From contig NC_086258.1 of the NCBI RefSeq assembly GCF_021018805.1, positions 13,055,936 through 13,119,935 of the forward strand: a stretch of DNA of 64,000 nt, in the 5' to 3' direction. Source of the stretch: Prinia subflava (lineage: Eukaryota; Chordata; Aves; Passeriformes; Cisticolidae). Made by a program: the position numbers and the translations under genes. Shown piece by piece: positions 47,211-58,315 of this stretch (position 1 is its first letter; the number at the start of each line of letters is the position of its first letter). The notes below the pieces were generated by a model. The model ran no database searches. It was not told the DNA's origin and worked only from the letters and a program-made list of their open reading frames with translations.

Positions 47211-47337
47211 ACATTTTATGCACTCAGAGCCTGGTGTTTCTTATCTTACAGTCACAGTGGTGGAGGTTTTGGGGTTTCATTCAATCACTGTTGTACTTTC
47301 AATGAAGAAAATCTGATTTTCTGTGGGAAATCCCTGT
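47211..47337. repeat. Dispersed repeat of unknown family, copy 2
   Basis: This is the second copy of the 45119-45245 repeat, same orientation, 2,092 bp downstream. Differences cluster in the segment after TTACA and near the 3' end (CAATGAAG against CAGTTTAG). No terminal inverted repeat or target duplication is evident by eye. Confidence 0.85.
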
Positions 47338-47539
47338 AATATCCCTGTAATTAGTAAACAACTCCAGCCCAAAGTGATCCTTGGTAGGTCAAGGAGTGCA
47401 GATTCCTTTCAAAATTATCTTTGGATTTATTTGTTTATTATGCAAAATAAATATCACTTACAGCCCTCAGTTCTGCTGGTGTTACCCAGAAATTTCTTCT
47501 GGTTCAGAAAACTTTGCCCACCCAGACACTTGCAGTAGC

Positions 47540-47722
47540 CTTAAGGTGAAGGAAGAGGGTTTTAGATGGGATTTGGGGGCAAAATTGTTCCCTGTGAGGG
47601 TGGGGAAGCCCTGGCACAGAATTCCCAGAGCAGCTGTGGCTGCCCCTGGATCCCTGGAAGTGTCCAAGGCCAGGCTGGAGCGGCCTGGGACAGTGGGAGG
47701 TGTTGATGTCCATGGCCTTGTT
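47540..47722 (+). mobile_element. CR1 LINE 3' end, part 1 (split by a microsatellite)
   Basis: In order: TTTAGATGGGATTTGGGGGC, CCTGTGAGGGTGGGGAAGCC, CACAGAATTCCCAGAGCAGC, CCCTGGATCCCTGGAAGTGT and GGCCTGGGACAGTGGGAGGT, all from a sense CR1 tail. It stops at ATGGCCTTG, where TAA/ATA repeats begin. The missing last ~50 bases reappear at 48125-48175. Confidence 0.9.
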
Positions 47723-47935
47723 AATAATAATAATATAAATATAAATATAAATATAAATATAAATATAAATATAAATATAAATATAAATATAAATATAAAT
47801 ATAAATATAAATATAAATATAAATATAAATATAAATATAAATATAAATATAAATATAAATATAAATAATATAAATGTAAATGTAAATGTAAATGTAAATG
47901 TAAATGTAAATGTAAATATAAATTAATAATAATAA
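47722..47935. repeat. (ATAAAT)n hexanucleotide microsatellite inside CR1
   Basis: After a short AAT run, about 23 ATAAAT units are followed by a sub-block of about eight TGTAAA units and then an AATAAT tail. Because the unit is six bases, an asparagine/isoleucine repeat frame results; it is not a gene. Confidence 0.96.
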
Positions 47936-47965
47936 ATAGTAATAAAAATAATCTTCCAGTTCTTT

Positions 47966-48124
47966 CCTTAATATTTAAAAATTATTTTTAAGGATAATAT
48001 TTAAGAGTAACTTAAATATTATTCTTTAAAATTATTTTAAGGATATTTAAAAATTATTTTTAAGGATAATATTTAAGGGTAATATTTAAGGGTAATTTTA
48101 AAGGATAATTTTTAAGGATAATAT
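47966..48124. repeat. AT-rich degenerate repeat (AGGATAATATTTAA)
   Basis: AGGATAATATTTAA and AAAATTATTTTTAAGG phrases recur about five to six times with variable spacing, continuing the expansion into the CR1 distal end. The motif looks like an amplified GATAATCTTTAAGG, the CR1 phrase that follows. Confidence 0.8.
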
Positions 48125-48175
48125 TTAAGGATAATCTTTAAGGTCTTTCCAACCCAACCCATTCCACAATTCTGC
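48125..48175 (+). mobile_element. CR1 LINE 3' end, part 2
   Basis: GGATAATCTTTAAGGTCTTT and CCAACCCAACCCATTCC followed by ACAATTCTG are the terminal CR1 bases, on the same strand and in the order expected after part 1. Together they show a single element split by ~400 bp of simple repeat. Confidence 0.85.
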
Positions 48176-49392
48176 ACAGCCCCGACAAATTCCATAGCAG
48201 AGCAACAATCCGGGACACGGAGCTGGGTGGAACCTGGGTGAGCTCACCAGCACCCGGACTAAAGCCCAGCCTAGCAAAGCTGCGCTCAGAGCCCAGGGCA
48301 GCTGCAGCCCTGCAGGGCTCTGGCCCTGGGTGGGCTCCGGGGTCTGGGATCCATTAGAGCCCAGCATCCCCCGGAGCCAGGGATGAATTCCCCTGCAGGA
48401 ACCCGAGCGGAGCGGGAGCAGCACAAAGTTCATCAAGCTCTGATGCTCCCAATGCCCTTAATCACAGCCAGCTGCTCCTGAACCTCAGCCAGCAACACCC
48501 CAGGGCAGCCCTGCCCAGCAGGAGAAACCCCTCGGACACCCTGGATGGGAGAAGGGCATGAAAAAGTTAATAAAATACAAGTTAATTCCCTCAATCAAGG
48601 AGGGAGGGAAGAGTTCTGGGAAGTTCCAAAGCTTCCAATATTAATTTCTTCCCGCCTTCCCAGCTGCTGATCCCTGGAAGGCTTTTGATTTGTACTAAAA
48701 TATTTGCTCATAACCCAAGTTTCCTCCTGCAGTGTACACAGGCTGTGTGGTGCCTGGGACTTGGCTGTGGGATTTTTCCCTCTTTCCTTCCAAGTGTCTC
48801 TAAAAATCTTAAAAACCCTGACCACGCCACTCCAGTTTATGTTGGCTGGGTGGTCTTGTCCTCATTTTTTATTTCTTTATTTTTTTTTATTTCTTTTTTT
48901 TTTTTTTTTTGAGGGATGTATGGTCTCTTGGCCATGTCATCCTCTCAGCATAAAATCAGGCCTCTTTTAACAAATGTGTTATTCCCCATTTGAACTTTAT
49001 TGGGCTGGAACGTTTGGAGGGGTTCTGACAGGATTTGAGGTGTTTCAGCTTCCACAGAGGAAATCCCTAAGTACATCACGGAGGCCTCTTTGCAAAACGC
49101 TTCATGGCGTGGAGGAAAACGCTTTTCTTTCTGAATTCTGGCTGGGAAAGCCAAGATCCTGATGGATTAAGTGACTTGATAAAATCACCTGGGGGGGCCG
49201 GGGCAGAGCTCAAGTTTAAATCAGATTTAAATCCGAGGTGAGCCTGCATTCCCAGTGCTGGAGCCACTCATGGATGAGGGGCTGTGGGGTTTGGGTGATG
49301 GGTCCAGAGAGGATCTGCTGGGAGAACGTTTAATTAACACCAAAATTGCAATGAGACATAAACTTGGTCCTCCAGGAATTTAGGAACGCTCT
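48176..49392. other. Unique non-coding DNA with a T-rich tract
   Basis: A T-rich run spans about 48863-48910. No gene or element is recognised. Confidence 0.5.
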
Positions 49393-49480
49393 GAAACCAG
49401 CATTTAGAAATAATCAGGTGGGTGAAACCAGCATTAAGAAATAATCAGGTGAGTGAAACCAGCATTTAGAAATAATCAGA
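49393..49480. repeat. ~31-bp tandem repeat, three copies
   Basis: Units of GAAACCAGCATTTAGAAATA plus ATCAGGTGRGT occur three times, the third slightly truncated, and differ at two or three positions. Confidence 0.92.
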
Positions 49481-51036
49481 CTGTGGGTGGCGTGGTTGGG
49501 ATGGAGCGAAAATCTGAAGGCTCTGGGGGTGGAAAAGCTGAAATGGGTGTCCCCTTGTCCCGTGGGGATGAAGATCCTGCTCCAGCCTGGAGCAGATTCC
49601 CCTCTTTAATTCCAAAATTATAAATCAAAACTCCTCTCAGCCCATCACTTTAACTCCAGCTGCCACCAGCAGCTGTTTCTTAAAGGAAACAAAGTTGTCA
49701 TCGGCAGCAGCTCCCTCTCCTGCTGCATTCCCACTTTTCCATGAATCTGCAAACATTTTTAAAAGGCACAGCAGCGCTCAGCAGTTTCCCTCCGCCGCTC
49801 CTCCCTTTGCCATGGCAAACACATTCCACCATCCTTCCCCTAATATTTGGTTTTCTGCAAAGTTTTCCACCAGAGAAATGTTCCTGGGTACTGAAAAAGC
49901 AGCATTTTGGGCATACCACAGGCTTGCACTTTTTTCTTAGAACAGAAAATATCAACCTTTTAAATAAATATTGATGTTTTCATACTCACACACCCACACC
50001 TGCGTCCTGATGCATTCTGAAGGTACCATCATATGGAAAAACACCCTGGAATCATCAGAATTCTGCTGAAAAGTCATGGCTCTTTTGAAGGTACCTCGTA
50101 AAAATCAGCCAGGCTCTGTTTTGTGTTCTATTTTAAAGGAATTTGCAACATTTCAGGAGTTTTTGTGGCAGAAATTGCCTCTCTCCTGCTGACAAAGCAC
50201 CTGAACTAGAGCAGGCTTTGGGGGGTTCTGCTGAATTTTACAAATTCCTCTAGGGCAGATTTGGGGGTGGAATTTTCCACGCGGCTGCAGGAAAAAATCT
50301 GAATTTTTTTTTAGATTTCCAGCTTGATGTTTCTAAGTTTTCTAATAACTCTTCCCTAATTAATGAGCAGGGGAGCAGGGGAGGGCCACGCCTGCCTCTC
50401 CAGCTGTGCTTTGCAGTGCAGATGTGGCTGAGCATCCCCCCCAAACCCCTTCCACAGGGCCTGGCTTCAGTGGAAATGTCCCTGGTGAGTGACAGCCCGG
50501 TGAAAAGCCAGGCTGGGCTGCTGGGGACAGGCCCTGTCATCAGTCAGCAGCCACCAGCACGGCCCCAGCCATCCAAATAAAATGGGAGAGAACCTTTCCA
50601 GGAGCTGAGTTTATTCTCCATCCATCATGAGCGAGTTGGTTTAGGTGGGGGGACATTAAGGAGATGCTCAGGAGAGAGCTGGGACATTAACGGATGTGGC
50701 TCCGCTCAAAACTCCCCTTCAAGGCCATTTAAAAAGTGATTTATTATCACCACACACCTGAACGTGCCTGCGAGGCTTGGCCAGGTTAAAGACATTAAAC
50801 CCGTGCTCAGATGAACTCATGGAGGCAGCGCTGCTGAAATCTCTGAGCTGGGGACTCGCTGAGGACTCACTCAGCTCATTTTAAACTCAGTTTAATATTT
50901 TAAACTCAGCCGTGTTTTCTGCAGCCAAAATCACTGCAGGCCTCTTGTTATCCATCTCCACTTCCCGCCTGCTGGGTATCCCCAAAATCAGTAAAAATCC
51001 TTTCAAAATAATCTTGGAGAGTATTTTTTGTATTAA
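49481..51036. other. Unique non-coding DNA
   Basis: About 1.5 kb with no recognisable gene, array or element. Short frames at 49695-49955 overlap on both strands. Confidence 0.5.
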
Positions 51037-51186
51037 AGAGAAGCTGAGGCTGCCCCTGGACCCCTGGAATGCCCAAGGGCGGGTTGGACAGGGCTTGGAG
51101 CACCCTGGGACAGTGGGAGGTGTCCCTGCCCTTGGCAGGGGATCTTTAAGGTCCCTCCCACCCCAAACCATCCCACGAGTCTGTGG
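51037..51186 (+). mobile_element. CR1 LINE 3' end
   Basis: GAGAAGCTGAGGCTGCCCCT, GGACAGTGGGAGGTGTCCCT, GCCCTTGGCAGGGGATCTTT and AAGGTCCCTCCCACCCCAAA follow the CR1 sense order to the end at CCACGAGTCTG. It is a 150-bp 5'-truncated copy. Confidence 0.9.
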
Positions 51187-52050
51187 TAATGATGTATAAA
51201 ATCAATATAAAATCAGTAGTTATTAAACTGAGTTTATCACAGCACATAAACATGGTGAATTTTGGAGATCTTTGCAAACAGTTGTGTTCAGATGGGATCT
51301 AGGGGGGAATGACACCCAGGGATGGGATTTGGGGGAAAATGACCCTCAGGGATGGGATTTGGTAGAAAATGGCTCTATCTGGGGGGAAAGGCTCTCAGGG
51401 AACTCCTCTGACCCCTGGGAATTCTCCTGGCCAAATTTCCACTCCACCTGGGCACGGGGGAGAAGCAGCACAAGGAATTTGCCCTTTGCATGGTGAACAC
51501 AAACTCTGCCAAGCTCCTGAGCGTGCCTGGTGCTCACTGAAGGAGCAGCAAACACAGATTTGGGCTCCTGGAATTGCCACCCCACAGCCCTGAGCACTCG
51601 GCCAGGGACTGAGGGCAACCCCATCCCCGGCAGGGAGAGCTCCCTGAGATCACATGGAAAAGTTTAACACCACCCCTGCAAGCTTTTGGTGCATGAAGGC
51701 TGGAAAAAAAACTCCAAAAAACAAACTAAAACCTGCAGAACATCCTTAAAATGTAAAACATCTTGGTCTTTTAATAATCCCATGCGGTATGTTTTCACTT
51801 TAGCAATAATTGTATTTTCTTTTTGCGTATTTTATTTAACAACATTTCAGGGCCTGGCTAATCTGTTCCATCTGGAGAGGGAGTGAACAATGTGCTGAGA
51901 GCAGGAACAACTGCCTTTATCAGCAGGGCTGGTCGGCAGCAGCAATCCAACACCCGGGAGAATTCCCGGCAGGAATTGTGGTCCCTCCTACCGTGGGCAC
52001 CTCTGTGCTGCCATCAGCAGGTGGCAGGAAAGGGGCAGAAGGGATTTGTT
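51187..52050. other. Unique non-coding DNA around a small tandem repeat
   Basis: Apart from the 30-bp triplication at 51291-51380, nothing is recognised in this stretch. Confidence 0.5.
51291..51380. repeat. 30-bp tandem repeat, three copies
   Basis: Units start GATGGGATTTGG and contain GAAAATGAC and CAGG. They begin at 51291, 51321 and 51351. The third copy diverges at its end. Confidence 0.88.
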
Positions 52051-52492
52051 GTTGAATTTTGTCAGTGGATTCTAACGTTGAATTTTGTCAGCGCATTTTA
52101 GAGTTGAATTTTGTCAGTGGATTTCAGTGTTGAATTATGTCAGTGGACTTTAATGTTGAATTTTGTCAGTGGATTTCAGTGCTGAATTTTGTCAGTGCAT
52201 TTTAGTGTTGAATTTTGTCAGTGGATTCTAACATTGAATTTTGTCAGTGCATTTTAGTGTTGAATTTTGTCAGTGGACTTTAGTGTTGAATTAAGTCAGT
52301 GGACTTTAATGTTGAATTTTGTCAGCGCATTTTAGTGTTGAATTTTGTCAGTGGATTCTAACACTGAATTATGTCAGTGCATTTCAGTGTTGAATTTTGT
52401 TAGTGGATTTTAGTGTGGAATTATGTCAGTGCATTTTAGTGTTGAATTTTGTCCGTGGGTTTTATTGCTGAGTGATGTCAGTGTGTTTAAGA
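52051..52492. repeat. 26-bp minisatellite, 17 units of constant length
   Basis: Each unit follows GTTGAATTTTGTCAGTGGAT plus six bases. All 17 successive units are exactly 26 bp although they differ by substitutions. Unit types ending TCTAAC recur at positions 1, 7 and 12, hinting at a higher-order duplication. Confidence 0.97.
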
Positions 52493-52965
52493 GTAATTGA
52501 GGGGAGATAAATCAAAGCCCTACAAGGGAGAAATAATTGAGGCGATGTGAAGCTGGTGGAGGTGAATTTATGGGTTTTATTACAGCTCTCAAAGCAAACA
52601 AAGCATCCTGAGTGGATTAAGGGCTGTGACAGTTGACACTGAGCAGTCGGGCTGAACACGTCAGGGAAGGATTCTCTGAACTCTGGGATTCACCTGGAGC
52701 AAAATTCCACAGTAACCTCTCTCTGCCATGGAAAAGGAAAGGTGTCCGAGCATCCAGTGCTGTGAGAGCCAGGGAAAAGGGGCAGCACAGGGGATTTATG
52801 GCAGGACCAGCAGAGCTTTCCCCAAAGCTGCTCCTCACAGAGCCCCCAAAGCACCCCACAATCACCTCCAAAATCACCTCCAAAGCTGCTCCCTATCCCC
52901 CAGGGGAACGGCCCAGGGGCGGCTGCAGAGGGTTCCTCCACATTCCCCAGGAAAGGTGGGAATTC
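52493..52965. other. Unique non-coding spacer between arrays
   Basis: About 470 bp, without a recognisable gene. AAAATCACCTCCAAA is locally duplicated around 52858-52885. Confidence 0.5.
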
Positions 52966-53636
52966 CTGCTGGGATCCCTGCTGGAATCCCGGTTAGAATC
53001 CCCGCTGGAATCCCCACTGGAATCCCTGCTGGAATCCCTGCTGGAATCCCCGCTGGAATTCCTGCTGGAATCCCCACTGGAATAATCCCTGCTGGAATAA
53101 TCCCTGCTGGGATCCCTGCTGGAATCCTTGCTGGAATCCCCGCTGGAATAATCCCTGCTGGAATAATCCCTGCTGGGATCCCTGCTGGAATCCCCGCTGG
53201 AATCCCCGCTGGAATAATCCCTGCTGGAATAATCCCTGCTGGAATCCCTGCTGGAATCCTTGCTGGAATAATCCCTGCTGGAATAATCCCTGCTGGAATC
53301 CCTGCTGGAATCCCTGCTGGAATCCCTGCTGGAATAATCCCTGCTGGAATAATCCCTGCTGGAATCCCTGCTGGAATAATCCCTGCTGGAATCCCCGCTG
53401 GAATTCCTGCTGGAATCCCCGCTGGAATAATCCCTGCTGGAATCCCCGCTGGAATCCCTGCTGGAATCCCCGCTGGAATAATCCCTGCTGGAATAATCCC
53501 TGCTGGAATAATCCCTGCTGGAATCCCTGCTGGAATCCCCGCTGGAATCCCCACTGGAATCCCCGCTGAAATAATCCCGCTGGAATAATCCCTGCTGGAA
53601 TCCCCACTGGAATCCCTGCTGGAATCCCTGCTGGAA
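52966..53636. repeat. 12/15-bp minisatellite
   Basis: Units are TGCTGGAATCCC (12 bp) and TGCTGGAATAATCCC (15 bp), with variants CGCTGG and CACTGG. Both lengths are multiples of three. The result is clean IPAG/GIPA peptide repeats on both strands (up to 286 codons on the plus strand), an artefact of unit length. The left edge reads GCTGGGATCCCTGCTGG. Confidence 0.96.
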
Positions 53637-53741
53637 GGCAGCACCCTCTCACCCTCCGCAGAGGATCATCCCCCCCGGGCTCAGCACAAAAATGCGCCGA
53701 GAAAATCGGGAGAGAGGGAAAACCAGGCAAGGTGTGGCTGC

Positions 53742-54052
53742 CCCTGCCCTGGCTGAGCCTTGGTCCTGCCCTGGCTGAGCCTTGGTCCTGCCCTGGCTGA
53801 GCCTTGGTCCTGCCCTGGCTGAGCTTTGGTCCTGCCCTGGCTGAGCTTTGGTCCTGCCCTGGCTGAGCTTTGGTCCTGCCCTGGCTGAGCTTGGTCCTGC
53901 CCTGGCTGAGCTTTGGTCCTGCCCTGGCTGAGCTTTGGTCCTGCCCTGGCTGAGCTTTGGTCCTGCCCTGGCTGAGCTTTGGTCCCGCCCTGGCTGAGCT
54001 TTGGTCCTGCCCTGGCTGAGCTTTGGTCCTGCCCTGGCTGAGCTTGGTCCTG
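53742..54052. repeat. 22-bp minisatellite, ~14 units
   Basis: Units read CCTGCCCTGGCTGAGCTTTG plus GT; the first three have GAGCCTTGG, two have lost a T. It lies about 105 bp after the 12/15-bp array. The left flank GTGTGGCTGCCCCTG recalls a CR1 phrase, which is weak support for CR1 seeding. Confidence 0.95.
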
Positions 54053-56308
54053 CTCCGTGGGGGAACACTCAGGCTGACAGCGATGCAGAAATGAAGCTGG
54101 ACTGGTGAACACCTCCGGTGAACCTGGGGGGTGGAAAAGGAGCAGCGAATTCAATAATTTCCAGGAGAAAAGAGAGAATTTTTCTAGTAGCAGCTCGATT
54201 TTGAGCCATCCAGCTGCTGGAATCCACGGAGCAGGGAGGATTATTCCTGCGGGTCCCGGGAGGAGGGGATGTGGGAGATGCTGGGGAGGCAATTGTTTGG
54301 GATTATCTAATTGATGATGTCATTTGGCAGTTTATTCCTGGGATATCTCATCCCATAAACGCTGCTCTTCTGATTCCCCACCGCATCCAAGGCATGGTGT
54401 TTGATTTCCTGTTCTTTATCATTTCTGCATTACTGCAGAAATCCCACACTCCCCATCAGGAACAGCTTGAATAAAAAAATCCAGGGGAAGGAAAAGAAAA
54501 CAACCGCACTTGGAGGCCGCATCTGCGGGCTCGGAGGAGCTGCACACATTTATTGCCAGTGAGGACACACTGCGTGCAGGGCAGTGCTTGTTTCTCCACC
54601 AAAATCCTCTCTGATATTCCTGGGGGCACTGAGGTGGTGGCACGGCCAGAGAGAGTGCAAGAAACTCAGATCAGGGCACAGGAAAACCACAAATATTCCA
54701 TGGGGGGCTGTGATTCCCCACAGGATGGGCTGTTATTGCTTGGTGAAGCAGATCAAGAGTGGTGCCAGTTCCTCTCATTTGTAAATAGCTTTAATACCAA
54801 AAAAAGCCCCCAAAAAAGAGTGGGAATGGGTAAAATGAGGAGGAAAAGTGTGGTTTTCTTGAAGCATCTCAGCAAAACGATGAAGAATCTATCCCTGGGT
54901 GACAAAACCCACCCCTCCCTCCCAAGCCGGCCCCCCAAGAGCAGAAATTGATTTCATATCCCATTTCTCACTGGGTTTCCCTGCCTCCCCCCAGCCCGGG
55001 GACACAAAGGCAGCAGCCCCGCTCGCGGTGCTTTGGGGCAGCAGCCCAGTGTGGGAACCCCGAGGATTGAGATTGCTCAGCCAAGCTTGCCCGGGGGCTG
55101 CGGGGACAGTAAATCACGCCTGACACACCATTGTTGCCCGAGGGGGCTTTGGTCGGGGTGGGTTTTTCGGGAGCCGTGTTGGTTTTTCCCTGCCAGGGCT
55201 TTGTAGTCCCGGGAGAGCGGCTGGAGGGGGGCCCTGGCGCTGGGCCACGGCACCACAGAGTGCTTTCAAAGGCCACATTCCCGGTTTTGTTTCCCTTTCC
55301 CTGATTATCCCGTGGCTCTAAATATGCTAATGAGCTTTGGCATCTCCCTCGGGTTCATGGGTTTCCAGCTCACCTGGGATTTTCCCTGCTGGAGCATCCC
55401 AAGGCTCCTCCATCCCTGTTCCCCCCCTCCCTTCACGGTCACATCCTTTAGGGCTAAATTTGCACCTCAGCCTTTCCCTTTGGAAGATCTGGGCTTGGAT
55501 TTTCCTGCTGGCTGATCCATCACCTCAGGAAGGAGAGGAGTGACCCTGGAGAGCCACGCTCCAGGAAACCATTGGATATCTGGGAAGAGAGAGATTGGAA
55601 TGATGCTTGGTGTGCGCCAGGTCTTCCCAAAATTCTGCAGTGGCAACAGAGGATCACCAATATTCCCAAATTAAAGCACAGCAGGATTGTCTTGTGGTGT
55701 CAGCAGGGACCTGGGACACGCAGGTACCCTGCACACCTCACAGGTGGCTCACACAGATTGTGGAATTTCAAATATCAGGCAGTTCCAAACAGCAGAACAT
55801 CAGTTTCCCGTGCTGCTGATAAAATCATAACAGTGTCACCTAGGACCCTCTTTGGCCTGAACAGAAAGGAGCTGTCACAGGAGGTGTGGCAGAGGTGACA
55901 GCACCAGGCAGGGAATGCGATGTCTGTGGTGCCTCCTTGAGCTTGGAGAGCCCCAGGCCTGGCCTCTCCTGTCCTCTGCAGAGCTCCATCTGCACCCCAG
56001 GCTGCAGAATCCTCCTTGCTGCCTCCTTGGGCTGATCTGGGTGTCTCAGCCGTGTCCTTCCTCCAGGACACGTGCCAAAGGCCCAGATGTGCAAGGTGGG
56101 AGAGGAGCACCAGGACAGGGAGAAACTGGGCTTGGATCCCTCAACGAGCACTGGACACCCCCATGGTGCTGTTTGTGTCCCCAAAGCCCCACCTGGAGGA
56201 TTTCCAGCCCAGCCCAGCTGGGAGTGAGGCCAAGGGATGAGGAGATCCATGGAGGCTTTTACACCTTTCAACAGCTGCCCTGAAATTGCAGCTTGAGATA
56301 AACCAAGA
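54053..56308. other. Unique non-coding DNA
   Basis: About 2.2 kb with no recognised gene. The part from 55000 to 55270 is GC-rich with scattered CpGs (for example GCCCCGCTCGCGGTGC near 55015), and could be a weak CpG-rich element. Frames at 55775-56280 occur on both strands with no domain. Confidence 0.45.
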
Positions 56309-56309
56309 C

Positions 56310-56607
56310 CTTCCCTTTCCCTTTCCCTTTCCCTTTCCCTTTCCCTTTCCCTTTCCCTTTCCCTTTCCCTTTCCCTTTCCCTTTCCCTTTCCCTTTCCCT
56401 TTCCCTTTCCCTTTCCCTTTCCCTTTCCCTTTCCCTTTCCCTTTCCCTTTCCCTTTCCCTTTCCCTTTCCCTTTCCCTTTCCCTTTCCCTTTTTCCCTTT
56501 CCCTTTTTCCCTTTTCCCTTTTCCCCTTCCCCTTCCCCTTCCCCTTCCCCTTCCCCTTCCCCTTCCCCTTCCTCTTCCCCTCTTCCTCTCTTCCCCTCTT
56601 CTTCTCT
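56310..56607. repeat. (CCCTTT)n polypyrimidine array
   Basis: About 30 CCCTTT units are followed by CCCTTTTT variants, about eight CCCCTT units (56522-56575) and a CTTCCTCT tail. It is the same hexamer family as the GGGAAA array at 30.0-30.6 kb but on the opposite strand. G-triplets here lie on the minus strand. The FPFPFP frame (plus) and KGKGKG/REREREs-type frames (minus) are artefacts. Confidence 0.97.
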
Positions 56608-58194
56608 CAGAGACATTCACAAATAATTTGAAGTTGATGTGCAGTAGAAGGGATGTTTCAGTTCAGGAAAGCTGAAAAGAGCCCAGGGGTGAACATCCTT
56701 CCAAGGAAGGCCAAAATTGACTTTAGGATGTAGAAAAAGGGAAAATTGTTGGAGTAATTCAGGAACAGAGAGAGAAGTAAGGTGTTGGAATAAATCAAAG
56801 TTAAAAAGAAAAGAAGCCCCAAACATTTCCAACTTCTTTCTTAAGAAAAAAATGGGTTTGAGTTGGCTGAAAGAGTTTTTGGATATCTGTGAGTTAAATT
56901 TGCTTTTTTTCCTTTGCTTTCCCTCCTTTCATTTACAAAACTAAAAAAATTAAATATATAGCAAGCAAAAGAAAAACCACTCACAATCTGTCACTTCTGT
57001 AACGGGAGATGCAGCTCGGTGACATTGATAATTTCTTGGGGAAAAAGAAAAAAAAAAGGGAAAAGCGAAATATTCTGAGCAGCTTTGGCAGGAGGCGGCG
57101 GAGCCCACGCTCGGATTCGTGCTGTGGGAACGAGAGCCTTGGCCAGGCTGGGTCTGTCTGCAGCCATCAGTGTCCTCCCTGTCAAAACAAATGTGTTTAT
57201 CTCCTTTAAAATACTCTGCTGAAGAGATTTTCTCTCCAGAAGGCTGAAATCCTACGAGTTTCATCACTTAACTCTTTTGCTGGAAGGGAAAAGAGGCATT
57301 AAAAATAAACCCCCGACCCAAGCTTTTGTTGAGGCAGGAGCAAACCAAAGCATTTGGTAGCAATTAATATGCCCTGTCCATTTGCAGTTTTAATTCCTGT
57401 GCAGATGCAGAGTGTTGTTATTCTAATAACTTCCTGTGGTGCTCCTTTTTTCTGGAAACCTCAACGCCAATTAAAATGTGATCCATCACCCAGTGCTCCT
57501 GAAACAAAGGGGAACGTCCAGCTCCCTGCTACAGCCACGAAAAACCCCAGTCAGTCAAAAGAAGAGCCAGGAAAAAAGGAGAAAAACCAAACAAAACAAC
57601 AACAACAAAAAAGCATTCAAGACTTCCCATTTCTGGAAGAAAGAACAGAAGGAAATGTTCTTCCCTGGGAGTCTTGTCGCAGGAACGGGCTGAGGGATTT
57701 GGGCAGCACCAGGAGGGAGCAGCCAGACTTCCACTCAGCAAAAGGTGGATTAATAAATGGATCCATGACAAACTCTGGATATTCCCCTGGGGGATTGGCT
57801 GGGAGGGGCAGGTGCGGCTCAGCTCCTCCAGGAGCTGCAGCGAGGCCGGGGCAGGAGCCAGGGAATTCCCTGGAATCGCTGTGCCCGCTCCAGCCCCGCT
57901 GCCATCCCGCAGGAAACCCGAGGTGGGCACTCCCCGGGGGCTGATTCAAAACCTGCTCGGCTCCTTCTCCCTGCCCTGAAGGATGGAGCTGCCTCTGGAA
58001 TGGGAATGAGCTCCACAGAGAGGGCTGGGCGCTCCTGTTGGACACGACTGGGCACCGAGGATGGGCTTGGCACGGCTCAGGTTTCCAGGCACCATCCCAC
58101 ACATCCCACAGCAGCAGCACGCAGGGTTTGCTCCATGGGCCCAGCCCTTCCCAGGGAATGGCTTTTCCTGGGAACTGCTGGGACCTTTCTTGCC
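56608..58194. other. Unique non-coding DNA
   Basis: No gene recognised. An A-rich purine tract lies near 57043-57066 and a CAA run at about 57590-57612. The frame at 57354-57944 (196 codons) has no domain and overlaps a 224-codon frame on the other strand. Confidence 0.5.
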
Positions 58195-58315
58195 ATGGGT
58201 GTTCCAGAAGTGACCGGACGTGGCACTCAGTGGTTGACAGCGTCGTGTTCGTCCAAAGGTTGGGCTTGGTGATCTCAGAGGTCTTTCCCAACCTAAATTA
58301 TCCTGGGATTCTCTG
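58195..58315 (+). mobile_element. CR1 LINE 3' end (different tail type)
   Basis: CATGGGTGTTCCAGAAGTGA, GACGTGGCACTCAGTGGTTG, GGGCTTGGTGATCTCAGAGG and TCTTTCCCAACCTAAATTAT correspond to a CR1 tail with the GATCTCAGAGGTCTTTTCCAACC-type ending rather than the CTTTAAGGTCCC ending of the copies at 47.5 and 51.0 kb. The same type appears, inverted, at 1041-1135. Confidence 0.82.

Noticed and set aside
47381..47926. Frame ending in an asparagine/isoleucine repeat
   Set aside because: It runs through CR1 and the (ATAAAT)n array.
52728..53730. IPAG-repeat frames of 245-286 codons on both strands
   Set aside because: Units of 12 and 15 bp keep the frame, so the peptide repeat is automatic; codon use equals the DNA repeat.
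57354..58291. 196- and 224-codon overlapping frames
   Set aside because: They occupy opposite strands of the same DNA; neither shows a domain, and part crosses a CR1 fragment.
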